A stretch of 64,000 nt of DNA. Source: an uncultured Candidatus Melainabacteria bacterium. Lineage in GTDB: Bacteria > Cyanobacteriota > Vampirovibrionia > Gastranaerophilales > Gastranaerophilaceae. Below are positions 37,073-45,032 of the stretch, piece by piece. The stretch's first letter is position 1, and each line of letters opens with the position of its first letter. The notes under the pieces are model-generated. The model was given only the letters and a program-made list of their open reading frames with translations, did no database searches and was not told where the DNA came from. The stretch is taken from NCBI GenBank assembly GCA_934718085.1, contig CAKUZL010000001.1, positions 186,001 to 250,000 of the forward strand, given 5' to 3'. A program made the position numbers and the translations under genes.

Positions 37073-38071
37073 ATGAAACCACATAATGTTGCTGTCGTAG
37101 GTTGCGGTCTTTGGGGCAAAAACGTTGTAAGAAATTTCTATAATCTTAACGCGTTGCACACTGTTTGCGACCTCGATGAAGAAAATCTTAATAAAATTCG
37201 CTCGGAATATCCCGGGGTTCACACGACGAAAGATATTCTCGAAATCGTCAATAATCCCGTTATCGACGCGGTTGCGGTCGTTACGCCGAGTCATACCCAT
37301 TTCAAAAACGTCAGCATGATGCTCAACGCGGGCAAGCATGTTTACGTCGAAAAACCGATTTCGACCGTTGCGGAAGAAGCCAAAAGACTTATGGAGCTTG
37401 CCGATTCCAAAAATTTAACGCTCCTGGTCGGTCACCTGCTTCTTTATCATCCTGCGGTCAACAGACTTAAAATGCTTGTAAATGAAGGCGCTTTGGGCAA
37501 AATAAGCTACGTTCAAAGCGACAGATTGAACATCAATTATTTTAAAAACGACAGAAGCGTAATGTGGGATTTGGCGCCGCATGACGTTTCCATGACCTCT
37601 TACATTCTCGGCAAAAAACCCTTGAAAGTCATAAGCGCGGTCGGTGCTTCGTCCGATTTTAACGACATCATGGACATTACTCATGTTACAATCGAATTCG
37701 AAGACGGTATTATCGGTCAAATTTCCGACAGCTGGATTCATCCCGTAAAACGCGTAAATCTTATGGTCAAAGGTACAAAAGCCACTGCCGTTTTCGATGA
37801 TACCGCGTCCGAAGACAAGCTCAAAATTTTTGACCATACCCGCCCGGGCAACGTAAAATACGAAGCTCTCGATTTTCTCGAAATCGAACCGCTCAAGCTC
37901 GAGTGTTCACATTTTCTCAATTGTATCGAACAGGGTACAAAACCCCGCAGTGACGGCTTAAACGGATATCAAACGGTGAGTATTCTCGAAGAAGCGGAAA
38001 AAATCATGCTCGGTTCAAAACGTGCAAAACTCGACGATGTCGACTTCGCTTTGTCCAGAAGCAAACGATAA
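37073..38071 (+). CDS. Gfo/Idh/MocA-family oxidoreductase
   Basis: A 332-residue NAD(P)-dependent sugar dehydrogenase-type protein. The Rossmann motif GCGLWGKNVVRNF is at 11-23, the family signature VEKPIS at about 98-103, GHLLLYHPAV near 123, and DLAPHDVSM near 170 with the likely catalytic His. The wording resembles WlbA/WbpB-type dehydrogenases of UDP-N-acetylhexosamine uronic acids, so a role in surface polysaccharide sugars is possible but not proven. A GAGG site precedes the ATG. It begins an operon with a CDP-alcohol phosphatidyltransferase and trmL. Confidence 0.85.
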   Translation: MKPHNVAVVGCGLWGKNVVRNFYNLNALHTVCDLDEENLNKIRSEYPGVHTTKDILEIVNNPVIDAVAVVTPSHTHFKNVSMMLNAGKHVYVEKPISTVAEEAKRLMELADSKNLTLLVGHLLLYHPAVNRLKMLVNEGALGKISYVQSDRLNINYFKNDRSVMWDLAPHDVSMTSYILGKKPLKVISAVGASSDFNDIMDITHVTIEFEDGIIGQISDSWIHPVKRVNLMVKGTKATAVFDDTASEDKLKIFDHTRPGNVKYEALDFLEIEPLKLECSHFLNCIEQGTKPRSDGLNGYQTVSILEEAEKIMLGSKRAKLDDVDFALSRSKR

Positions 38072-38082
38072 GGAGTTTTTTG

Positions 38083-38685
38083 ATGGCTAATTTAATTTCG
38101 ATTTTCAGAGTTGTTTTGGCTTTTTATTTACTTATAATGTTGAAGGTTTTGCCGACGCAGTTGTTCTTTATAACGGCAATCGGACTGACCCTTGCGGTAA
38201 TTCTCCTCGATGCGTTGGACGGAATCGTTGCAAGAGCTCTCCACGAAGAATCCGATATCGGTTCGGTTTTGGACATTCTCGGTGACAGAATCGTCGAAAA
38301 TGCTTATTGGATTGTTTTTGCAACCTACGGATGGATAAGCGTTGCCGTTCCTCTCATTGTCATGACACGAAGCTTTATCGCCGATACCCTCCGCGGATTG
38401 GCTTTTGCTAAAGGCTTTACGGCTTTCGGTTCGAAAAGTATGATTAAAAATAAAATCGGTGCGTTTTTTACCTCGTCGAGAATTTCCAGAGCCGTCTACG
38501 GCGGTGCGAAAATATTCGCGTTTATGACCGTAATTGCTTGTCACGTACCGGGCATGCCCGCTCCCGAGCCGCTGGTCGTTTTCCAAAACGTTTGTGTTTG
38601 GACGACGGTCGTTCTTTGCGTAATCAGGGTTATTCCCGTTATTCTCGAAAGCAAACCGTTTTTGTTTCCCGAAAAAGAGGCTTAA
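38083..38685 (+). CDS. CDP-alcohol phosphatidyltransferase family protein (PgsA-like)
   Basis: A 200-residue integral membrane enzyme with about five hydrophobic segments. DALDGIVAR followed by G and D residues at the right spacing (ALHEESDIGSVLDILGD) is the full D-x2-D-G-x2-A-R-x8-G-x3-D-x3-D signature. Family enzymes join a CDP-diacylglycerol head to an alcohol; PgsA-type phosphatidylglycerophosphate synthesis is most likely. I chose the ATG at 38083, 7 nt after AAGGAG. It starts 11 nt after the preceding dehydrogenase and ends 1 nt before trmL. Confidence 0.88.
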   Translation: MANLISIFRVVLAFYLLIMLKVLPTQLFFITAIGLTLAVILLDALDGIVARALHEESDIGSVLDILGDRIVENAYWIVFATYGWISVAVPLIVMTRSFIADTLRGLAFAKGFTAFGSKSMIKNKIGAFFTSSRISRAVYGGAKIFAFMTVIACHVPGMPAPEPLVVFQNVCVWTTVVLCVIRVIPVILESKPFLFPEKEA

Positions 38686-38686
38686 T

Positions 38687-39148
38687 ATGAACAATTTTAA
38701 AATCGTTCTTGTCGAGCCCGAAATTCCGCAAAATACCGGAAATATAATAAGAACCTGTGCGTGTACGGGTTCCGACCTGTATATCGTCGGGCAGCCCGGG
38801 TTCGTTTTTACCGACAAACACCTGAAGCGTTGTGGTCTTGATTATCACGACGCGGCAAATATTATTCGATATCCGGATATACAAACCCTTTTGGACGATT
38901 TTCCCGATTCGAATTTCTATTGGTTTACGACAAAATCAAAAAATTTGTACTCCTCGGTATCGTTCAAATTCGGCGATTTTTTGGTCTTCGGCCCCGAATC
39001 CCGAGGTCTTGACGAAGATTTGCTCAAAAAATATCATAAAAACGCGCTGACCCTTCCCATGAGAAAAGGTCAACGCAGTTTGAATCTTTCGAATTCCGTC
39101 GCCATCGCCGTTTACGAAGCCGTCAGACAGTGCGGACTTCCCGATTAA
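38687..39148 (+). CDS. trmL: tRNA (cytidine/uridine-34-2'-O)-methyltransferase
   Basis: A 153-residue SPOUT-fold enzyme that methylates the wobble ribose of certain tRNA-Leu. VEPEIPQNTGNIIRTCACTG at the N-terminus, VFGPESRGL near 105 and LNLSNSVAIAVYEA near 130 are the three SpoU/TrmL motifs that form the trefoil knot. Length is exactly that of the TrmL subfamily. It is the third gene of its operon, with a GAGG site; its stop abuts the stop of the convergent gene at 39149. Confidence 0.94.
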   Translation: MNNFKIVLVEPEIPQNTGNIIRTCACTGSDLYIVGQPGFVFTDKHLKRCGLDYHDAANIIRYPDIQTLLDDFPDSNFYWFTTKSKNLYSSVSFKFGDFLVFGPESRGLDEDLLKKYHKNALTLPMRKGQRSLNLSNSVAIAVYEAVRQCGLPD

Positions 39149-39457
39149 TCAGGCGTATTCGCCGGAAATAAGCCTTTGTGATGCGCCTTTGACGAATTCG
39201 TTTACCCGTTGCTCGAAATCGGGTGCTTTTGCGAACGCAGAAACTTTTTCGTAGTTGCCGCTCGTAAAATACATTACGGAGCTGCTTTTCCCGCTCGGCG
39301 TAAACGATTCGATTTTTATCGCGAATTCGTCTTTTGTTCTTTCAAAAAAGCGCAATATTGTTTTTCCTATGTAAAGATTTGTGTCGTTGTTCGCAAAAGA
39401 TATTTCGACGGGTTCTGTTTTATTAATTTTTTTTACGAATTCTGCGGTGTTTATCAA
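39149..39457 (-). CDS. Small hypothetical protein, operon partner of the RelA/SpoT-domain protein
   Basis: A 102-residue soluble protein with mixed alpha/beta character (VEISFANND, LYIGKTILRFF, FAIKIESFTP, SVMYFTSGNYEK) that I do not recognise. It starts at a TTG (39457), 4 nt after the upstream stop; an AGGAT ribosome binding site lies across that stop. The tight spacing suggests it is made together with the RelA/SpoT-domain protein. No catalytic motif is apparent. Confidence 0.6.
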   Translation of the reverse strand: MINTAEFVKKINKTEPVEISFANNDTNLYIGKTILRFFERTKDEFAIKIESFTPSGKSSSVMYFTSGNYEKVSAFAKAPDFEQRVNEFVKGASQRLISGEYA

Positions 39458-39461
39458 TGGG

Positions 39462-40742
39462 TTATCCTAACTTTTGTTTTGTTTTGTACAAATTCCTGTA
39501 ATCGAGTAAAGACGGAACACCTGCGGGAAGCTTCGGCATTTTTGCTTTTATTCCGCTTTCCGTTAATCTGGCATAACGGTATACGTCTTTTAAATACTGT
39601 CTGTATATGTCTTTCAGAGTTATCGGTTCGCCGACTTTGGATTTCATCCCTTTTGCCGCAATGCTTTTGCGGGATTGTTCGATTTCTTTTACGAAATGAG
39701 CATATTTTGAATTGTGAGTATAATCCGTTGCGTCGGCTTTGACTTTGGTGTACGCTTCTTCGACATTCTTCCAGCCGTCGCCGATTGCTTTGTGTTGGTT
39801 TAAATCATAAATAATATGTTCCGCTTCTGCGATTTTATTGGTTTCCGCGCCTCTCAACTGGATTTCGACCGGCATTCCGTCAGGCAAATCAACTTTTATG
39901 TGAACCGACGAATAATCGGATTTGTCCTGGTGAATATATTCCCTTGTTATTCCGGGTTGTACGTCGTCGGCGTTTTTCCATAATTCGGGGTTTGCCTTCT
40001 TTGCGGCTTTTTTCGCCGATTTTGAAAGTCGTTGACCTTGTTCCATCGGTACTCCGCTCATTTTCGCGCAAAGAGTATCTATATCCGCGGTCGTAATGTA
40101 TGCCGGGGCTTCCGGGTGTTTGTAATTCCCCAAAGAGGTTATTTTGCCGCCTTTTTCTATTATTCTGTTTAAAAACGACATTATATTTTTTGCCGTCGGC
40201 TTTTCAAAGACGACTCTCATTCCGATTACGTCACCGACGATGTCGCCGGGTCTTTGCGTAATCAGCGTGTTTTGGTCATTCTTGTAAACTTTGCAAATTT
40301 TTGCCAGCGTGGATTCGGTAGACTTCAGCCTGTGCATCATACCGATATTTCCCGAAAATCTGTTGTTTTCAAGAATTTCTTTTACGAATTGCACGGACGT
40401 TTCGTAGTGTTTTTGACCTTTTCTCGTTATGGCTCTTCCGAAATCAACTATTGCATGTCCGATATTTTGTACTGCTATGCCTGCTTGAGCTACCATTTTC
40501 AACCACATCGAAATTGCCTGCTTCGCAACGGTTGACGAAGGTTCTGCGTTTTTGTTGAGTTGATTTGTTTTTTCGACAATCGAATTGTAAACTTTTTCAT
40601 CCTGAGTAAGTTCGCGAACAGGCGCAGTAACGGCTTCCGAAACGTTTTTTACGACTTTGCCTGCGACTCTTTCCTCCGCCAAAACTTTAGGGGTTACCAA
40701 TGAAACATTCTTTCCGATTAACGGTCTGACAGATACGGGCAT
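39462..40742 (-). CDS. RelA/SpoT synthetase-domain-like protein with N-terminal extension
   Basis: A 426-residue protein; I place the start at the ATG at 40742 behind AAGGTGG rather than the GTG at 40751. Residues about 140-320 resemble the RelA/SpoT nucleotidyltransferase fold: DVIGMRVVF near 173 (D-x-x-G-x-R), DYSSVHIKVD near 280 (Y-x-S-x-H), VEIQLRG near 293 (V-E-I-Q-h-R) and AEAEHII near 305 (A-E-x-x-H). These are synthetase motifs; no HD hydrolase domain is present. The first 130 residues and the C-terminal ~90 (coiled, basic) are unlike known RSH proteins. It may make (p)ppGpp or a related pyrophosphorylated nucleotide, or modify another substrate. Function is inferred only from motifs. 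Confidence 0.68.
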   Translation of the reverse strand: MPVSVRPLIGKNVSLVTPKVLAEERVAGKVVKNVSEAVTAPVRELTQDEKVYNSIVEKTNQLNKNAEPSSTVAKQAISMWLKMVAQAGIAVQNIGHAIVDFGRAITRKGQKHYETSVQFVKEILENNRFSGNIGMMHRLKSTESTLAKICKVYKNDQNTLITQRPGDIVGDVIGMRVVFEKPTAKNIMSFLNRIIEKGGKITSLGNYKHPEAPAYITTADIDTLCAKMSGVPMEQGQRLSKSAKKAAKKANPELWKNADDVQPGITREYIHQDKSDYSSVHIKVDLPDGMPVEIQLRGAETNKIAEAEHIIYDLNQHKAIGDGWKNVEEAYTKVKADATDYTHNSKYAHFVKEIEQSRKSIAAKGMKSKVGEPITLKDIYRQYLKDVYRYARLTESGIKAKMPKLPAGVPSLLDYRNLYKTKQKLG

Positions 40743-40910
40743 GTTTTCCACCTTTTTAATACACTACACAATACACTTGTCTATAAAAACAAAAACGATA
40801 AAAAAATTGCCTGTTTTTTGATAAATGTAAAGTTTTGTTAATTTACACATCCCTAAAACGGGATTTTTATTCTATCACATTAAAATGTTTTTGTAAATAT
40901 TTAATTATGG

Positions 40911-40916
40911 TATAAT
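40911..40916 (+). promoter_or_regulatory. TATAAT -10 box placed for a leaderless TPR gene transcript
   Basis: A perfect TATAAT ends exactly 7 nt before the A of the ATG at 40923, the same geometry as at rlmD. No Shine-Dalgarno sequence lies upstream of the ATG. Confidence 0.5.
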
Positions 40917-40922
40917 GAAAGA

Positions 40923-41846
40923 ATGGATGCCGAAGAAAAAATTGAACAGTTGAAAGCCGTTGTAAAAGAAGACCCGACTGACTTCGAGTCCGTAAAGGAG
41001 CTTGCTTTTATGCTTTGCAATTCCGGCGAAAATGAAACTGCTTACGAATTGTATCTGTATTTGCTCAAATATTTTCCTGAAGACGCCGATATTTATTACA
41101 ATATGGGGATAATAAACGAGAAAAATAAGGATTTGGATGCCGCCGTTAAAAATTACGAAAAAGCCGCTTTGATAGAGCCCGAAGAGATTGATTACAGGTT
41201 TAATGCGGCGTGTGTTTACATAAGTTTAAAAAACTATGATAAGGCGCTTTCTTTGCTCGAAAAAATCGTCGAAGACGACCCCGAAGATTCGGATGCTTTG
41301 TTTCAGCTGGGCATGGTCTATTCCCGCAAAAACATGTCGGAAAAGGCGGTTCCGTTGCTTGAAAAGGCGTGGGTTTTGAATCCGGAAGATTCAATCGCAG
41401 GGTTTTATTTGGCGTACGAATACAAGCGTTTGGGCAGAATTGACGATGCTTTGGCAGCTTACGACAAGGTCACCGAAATTTCTCCCGATTACAGTTGGGC
41501 GTATTTTAACAAAGCGGTTATCTATTGGGAAAAAAATCTCGAGTACGAGGCAATCGAAAACCTGCATATGACGCTTGAAACAAACCCTCATGACATCGAG
41601 GCATACAAGCTCTTTATCAAAATTTTGTTGAAAACCGACAATATTGACGGCGCGGAAGCCGTTGTTGCGAAAGCTCTTTCTCAAAACCCCGATAACGGCG
41701 ATTTGCTTTACGCTGCGGCGATGACTTACAAGAAAAAATCGGATTACGCAAAATATTCGGACTTCATCAAAAAAGCCTATAAAAACCGAGAAACATTGAG
41801 TTTACCGGAAAAAGTGATAACAAAACTTTTCAAAGAAGTTCGATGA
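40923..41846 (+). CDS. Tetratricopeptide repeat protein
   Basis: A 307-residue soluble protein made of about eight TPR units of 34 residues, e.g. ADIYYNMGIINEKNKDLDAAVKN.., IDYRFNAACVYISLKNYDKAL.., SDALFQLGMVYSRKNMSEKAV.. and WAYFNKAVIYWEKN... Each has the W/L-G-Y-A-F-A-P pattern ending in P-E/D-D. TPR solenoids mediate protein-protein contacts; no fused catalytic domain or signal peptide is present, so its partner is unknown. It is divergent from the RelA/SpoT-domain gene and stands alone. Confidence 0.92.
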   Translation: MDAEEKIEQLKAVVKEDPTDFESVKELAFMLCNSGENETAYELYLYLLKYFPEDADIYYNMGIINEKNKDLDAAVKNYEKAALIEPEEIDYRFNAACVYISLKNYDKALSLLEKIVEDDPEDSDALFQLGMVYSRKNMSEKAVPLLEKAWVLNPEDSIAGFYLAYEYKRLGRIDDALAAYDKVTEISPDYSWAYFNKAVIYWEKNLEYEAIENLHMTLETNPHDIEAYKLFIKILLKTDNIDGAEAVVAKALSQNPDNGDLLYAAAMTYKKKSDYAKYSDFIKKAYKNRETLSLPEKVITKLFKEVR

Positions 41847-42187
41847 TTTTTGCGGCATACCGGTGAATTTGCGGTTGTATCGGTTCGGGGTGGCATATCC
41901 CGAAAACGGCATGCCGTAGTTGCCGGGGATTGTTCAAAAAGGGGCATGCCCGTGAGGAAGGTATGCTCTCGAATATCGTGTTCGTAGTATTTTTTCGGTA
42001 TTTTTGAAACCTGCTTTGCGAGCATGCTTTTTTATTCGATTTTTCGGTTTTACAACAGGTTTTTTCTGCGGGTGTTTTTTGTTCGGGCATGCTCCGAAGA
42101 GTGGGTGTCTTTTTTTTGTGTTTCCCGTGTTCTTTCGACGTCCCGCGTTCTTTCGTGATGATTTTGTTTCTACTCAAATTTTTCACA
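41847..42187. other. Non-coding stretch with palindromes, no gene seen
   Basis: These 340 nt lie between the TPR gene and the SRP RNA terminator. No reading frame with sensible composition is present. The stretch holds palindromes centred on GCATGC: ACGGCATGCCGT (41906-41917), GGGCATGCCC (41942-41951) and AGCATGCT (42021-42028). An 18-nt imperfect direct repeat beginning CCCG(T/C)GTTCTTTCG occurs near 42125-42160. A small RNA cannot be excluded. Confidence 0.5.
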
Positions 42188-42234
42188 AAAAAAGAAGGCA
42201 CCTGCTTTTAAAAAGCCGCCGGTACCTTCTTTTT
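42188..42234 (-). terminator. Intrinsic terminator of the SRP RNA gene
   Basis: On the minus strand AAGAAGGTACC (42231-42221) pairs with GGTGCCTTCTT (42202-42192) with one wobble, followed by seven T. It lies directly after the RNA 3' end. Confidence 0.88.
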
Positions 42235-42235
42235 T

Positions 42236-42496
42236 GCCGTGTCACTGTCTATCGACATTCATTCCGCAAACAAAAACAACTTCCGATTCTTTCGACATTG
42301 CCGGACACCCGCAAAAGACTTCTTAGTGCTGCTGTATTCCTACCCTGACACGGTTCGAAGGTTTGCGCCGTCCGTAACGCCGACGTCAACACCGTATGAA
42401 ATTTTCACTTGCCGTTTGTTTGCCTCACAACAGGCTCTGCGCCTCGCATAGAGCGTTCGAGTCGAGGGATCCGCAACGTCCCCGCGGAACACGGCA
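42236..42496 (-). ncRNA. ffs: Signal recognition particle RNA, long form with Alu domain
   Basis: About 261 nt on the minus strand. The ends TGCCGTGT and ACACGGCA pair over 8 bp. The apical SRP core reads GTGTCAGG-GTA-GGAA-TAC-AGCAGCAC, with the CAGG/AGCAG asymmetric internal loop and a GGAA tetraloop, as recognised by the Ffh M domain. The 5' part (TGCCGTG...GCGGGGA.GTTGCGG) and a TGTTGACGT block match the layout of the Bacillus long SRP RNA with its Alu domain. A TTGTTT-17-TATAAT promoter and a terminator flank it precisely. It would assemble with Ffh (58654-60018) and dock on FtsY (35316-36266). Confidence 0.93.
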
Positions 42497-42501
42497 AAAC
42501 T

Positions 42502-42530
42502 ATTATATTATAAATAACTTAAATAAACAA
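42502..42530 (-). promoter_or_regulatory. Promoter of the SRP RNA gene
   Basis: On the minus strand, TTGTTT (42530-42525), 17 bp, TATAAT (42507-42502). Transcription would start at about 42495-42496, exactly the predicted RNA 5' end. Confidence 0.75.
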
Positions 42531-42793
42531 GGGCTTTTCGTGTCGAAAGTTTTTTGTCGGGCGTGGTGTTAAGAAATGTAAATATAAATTTGTGTCGAAA
42601 TTTTTATTTTTGAAACTCGAAAAGCTTGATTTTAAACGTTTTTAAAAATCTTTACAAAACTAAATTTTATACTTCTTAACATGATATTTATTTTTTTTAC
42701 GGTTTGGTTTTAAATAATCATGACTTGAGCTTGCACGCCGTTGCGGAACAGCCCGAAACTACCAAAACAAAAGGAAAGACAAAGATAAAAGAT

Positions 42794-43024
42794 ATGGAAA
42801 AGATAGCCAACGCGACAGTAAATTTATTCTCTAAAAAAACGAGATGTTGTAAAAGCCTTGTTTTTTTGATGATGACTGTTTTTCTGTATTTGTCGGTTTT
42901 GTGTTTTATTTCCGATTGCGGAATTAAACAGGACGAAAATTCCTACTCAAACCTTCAAAAGACGGAACAGTCTTTCGAACAGGCGGATGCGGATAATTTC
43001 GCAAACATGATTTCGAAATTTTAG
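42794..43024 (+). CDS. Small single-pass membrane protein (76 residues), unknown
   Basis: Starting at the ATG at 42794 this gives a 76-residue protein: a basic N-terminus (TVNLFSKKTRCCK), a hydrophobic segment at about 22-43 (LVFLMMTVFLYLSVLCFI), then a polar, acidic tail (QKTEQSFEQADADNFANM) likely outside. An in-frame TTG at 42704 would add 30 mostly Lys/Thr residues. GGAAAG lies about 18 nt upstream, so the ribosome binding site is weak. A good intrinsic terminator 31 nt after the stop supports a real transcript. No family is recognised. The 297 nt between the SRP RNA and this gene are A+T-rich and empty. Confidence 0.45.
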   Translation: MEKIANATVNLFSKKTRCCKSLVFLMMTVFLYLSVLCFISDCGIKQDENSYSNLQKTEQSFEQADADNFANMISKF

Positions 43025-43055
43025 AAAGAAGTACGGATAAAGTGTATTGTTTTTT

Positions 43056-43083
43056 GCTCCCTTAAATCAAGGGGGCTTTTTAA
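43056..43083 (+). terminator. Intrinsic terminator after the small membrane protein gene
   Basis: GCTCCCTT (43056-43063) pairs with AAGGGGGC (43069-43076) around AAATC, followed by five T. Confidence 0.83.
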
Positions 43084-43117
43084 CGCGATTTTTTAGGTTA
43101 AAAAACGTTAAGATTAC

Positions 43118-43145
43118 TTGACCGAAAATTTTCAAAAGAGATAAT
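43118..43145 (+). promoter_or_regulatory. Promoter candidate for the NifU-like/GGGtGRT operon
   Basis: TTGACC (43118-43123), a 16-bp spacer and GATAAT (43140-43145). The start near 43152 would leave a leader of about 26 nt containing the AAGGAG ribosome binding site. Confidence 0.5.
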
Positions 43146-43177
43146 GTATGTGTATATGTTTGAAAAAGGAGAGAACA

Positions 43178-43873
43178 GTGATACAAGTTTCAAAAGAAGT
43201 TGAAGAAATGTGTTGCGTCAGAAAGGGCGCAAAACATGATCCCGCGCCGATTCCTCAGGAAGGCGAATGGACGAAAGTTAAACAAATAGATCAAATTTCC
43301 GGTTTGACTCACGGTTGCGGATGCTGCGCACCTCAACAAGGTACCTGCAAATTGACCCTCAACGTTAAAAACGGAATCATAAAAGAAGCTTTGGTTGAAA
43401 CCATCGGTTGCTCCGGTATGACTCACTCTGCCGCAATGGCGGGCGAAATTCTTCCCGGAAAAACCATTTTGGAAGCTTTGAACACCGACCTGGTTTGCGA
43501 CGCAATCAACGTCGCAATGCGCCAATTGTTCCTGCAAATCGTTTACGGAAGAACTCAAACCGCGTTCTCCGATAACGGACTTCCCATCGGCGCAGGGCTC
43601 GAAGATTTGGGCAAAGGGCTTCGTTCTCAAGTCGGAACGATTTTCTCGACCGAAGAAAAAGGCGTAAGATATTTGGAACTTGCCGAAGGGTACATTCTCG
43701 AACTCGGTTTGGACGAAAACGACGAAGTTATCGGTTACAAGTTTATCCACTTGGGTAAATTCACGGCAGCGCTCAAAAAAGGCGTTGACTTCAAGACTGC
43801 TTTCGAAAGCAATATCAGCACTTACGGAAGATTTGCCGATGCCGTCAAGGTTATCGACCCTCGTAAACAATAA
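43178..43873 (+). CDS. NifU/IscU-like iron-sulfur scaffold domain protein
   Basis: I place the start at the GTG at 43178, 7 nt after AAGGAG, giving 231 residues. The N-terminal half resembles an IscU/NifU fold: CKLTLNVKNGIIKEALVET is the beta hairpin, THGCGCCAPQQGTC (near 45-57) and the IGCSGMTHSAAMAGE block (near 77-90) hold cysteines where scaffold ligands sit. The usual third cysteine region is different. The C-terminal 110 residues are specific to this subgroup. It is followed 34 nt later by a GGGtGRT-family gene, a recurrent pairing in my knowledge of these families. A cluster-related role is inferred; the substrate is unknown. Confidence 0.75.
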   Translation: MIQVSKEVEEMCCVRKGAKHDPAPIPQEGEWTKVKQIDQISGLTHGCGCCAPQQGTCKLTLNVKNGIIKEALVETIGCSGMTHSAAMAGEILPGKTILEALNTDLVCDAINVAMRQLFLQIVYGRTQTAFSDNGLPIGAGLEDLGKGLRSQVGTIFSTEEKGVRYLELAEGYILELGLDENDEVIGYKFIHLGKFTAALKKGVDFKTAFESNISTYGRFADAVKVIDPRKQ

Positions 43874-43907
43874 CGATTTTTAAAGGAATAAAAAAGGATA
43901 AAACAAA

Positions 43908-44906
43908 ATGATAGAATTTGAAGGACAAAACAGACGTGAAGCCACGATAAACGCAGCGTTGGCGAAGTACGGAATGACCTCCCTTGAAGAAGCTAAAACC
44001 ATTTGTGATTCCCGCGGAATTGACGTTGCCGAAATCGTAAAAGGCATTCAGCCCATCGCTTTCGAAAACGCTGTCTGGGCATATACATTGGGTTGCGCGA
44101 TTGCAATTAAAAAGGGAACGAAATGCGCGGCCGACGCCGCAAGCGACATCGGAGAAGGGTTGCAGGCTTTTTGCGTACCCGGTTCCGTAGGTGACCAAAG
44201 AAAAGTAGGCTTGGGTCACGGTAACCTCGCCGCAATGCTTTTGAGAGAAGAAACCGAATGCTTCTGCTTCCTCGCGGGTCACGAATCTTTCGCGGCAGCC
44301 GAAGGCGCAATCGGTATTGCAAGAAATGCGAACAAAGTTCGTAAAAGCCCTCTCAGAGTTATTCTTAACGGTTTGGGAAAAGACGCGGCTTACGTTATTT
44401 CCAGAATCAACGGATTTACTTATGTTGAAACCGCATACGACTATTCTACCGGAAAACTTAACATCGTCAGCGAAAAAGCTTTCTCGAAAGGCGAAAAGGC
44501 TGCAGTTAAAGTTTACGGTGCGGATGACGTATCGGAAGGCGTTGCAATCATGATTCACGAAGGCGTTGACGTTTCCATTACCGGAAACTCGACCAACCCG
44601 ACGAGATTCCAACACCCCGTTGCAGGCACCTACAAAAAATGGGCTACCGAAAACGGTAAAAAATACTTCTCGGTTGCATCGGGCGGCGGAACGGGAAGAA
44701 CCCTCCACCCCGACAACGTTGCTGCAGGTCCCGCTTCGTACGGTATGACCGATACTATGGGAAGAATGCACTCCGACGCTCAATTCGCGGGCTCCAGCTC
44801 GGTTCCCGCTCACGTTGAAATGATGGGCCTTATCGGTATGGGTAACAACCCGATGGTAGGTGCTACCGTTGCGGTTGCCGTTGCCGTCCAAAGTACCGCA
44901 AAATAG
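43908..44906 (+). CDS. GGGtGRT-family protein
   Basis: A 332-residue protein with the name-giving motif in ASGGGTGRTLHPDN near residue 265, plus conserved VGDQRKVGLGHGNLAAMLL near 100 and AGHESFAAAEGAIG near 122. The glycine- and histidine-rich blocks suggest a ligand or metal site, but no reaction is established for this family. Cysteines are present near the N-terminal third (TLGCAIAIKKGTKC, FCVPG, CFCF). It is cotranscribed with the NifU-like gene upstream and has its own AAGGA site; a terminator follows. It is probably cytoplasmic. Confidence 0.87.
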   Translation: MIEFEGQNRREATINAALAKYGMTSLEEAKTICDSRGIDVAEIVKGIQPIAFENAVWAYTLGCAIAIKKGTKCAADAASDIGEGLQAFCVPGSVGDQRKVGLGHGNLAAMLLREETECFCFLAGHESFAAAEGAIGIARNANKVRKSPLRVILNGLGKDAAYVISRINGFTYVETAYDYSTGKLNIVSEKAFSKGEKAAVKVYGADDVSEGVAIMIHEGVDVSITGNSTNPTRFQHPVAGTYKKWATENGKKYFSVASGGGTGRTLHPDNVAAGPASYGMTDTMGRMHSDAQFAGSSSVPAHVEMMGLIGMGNNPMVGATVAVAVAVQSTAK

Positions 44907-44936
44907 TTTGTTTTAAAACTTTGAAACAACAAATAC

Positions 44937-44975
44937 AAGAAGAGGGAAGCTTGTCTTCTCTCTTCTTTGTTTTTT
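44937..44975 (+). terminator. Intrinsic terminator of the GGGtGRT operon
   Basis: AAGAAGAGGGA (44937-44947) pairs with TCTCTCTTCTT (44957-44967), one G-T wobble, then a T-rich tract ending in six T. Confidence 0.83.
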
Positions 44976-45032
44976 GAAAACGGTCGACATAGTTGTATTC
45001 GGGTTTACCGAAATGTTTTCGAGGTGAGTGTC

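Noticed and set aside
42004..42451. Plus-strand frames of 70-114 codons over the SRP RNA region
   Set aside because: They overlap the SRP RNA and its terminator antisense and have no coding character.
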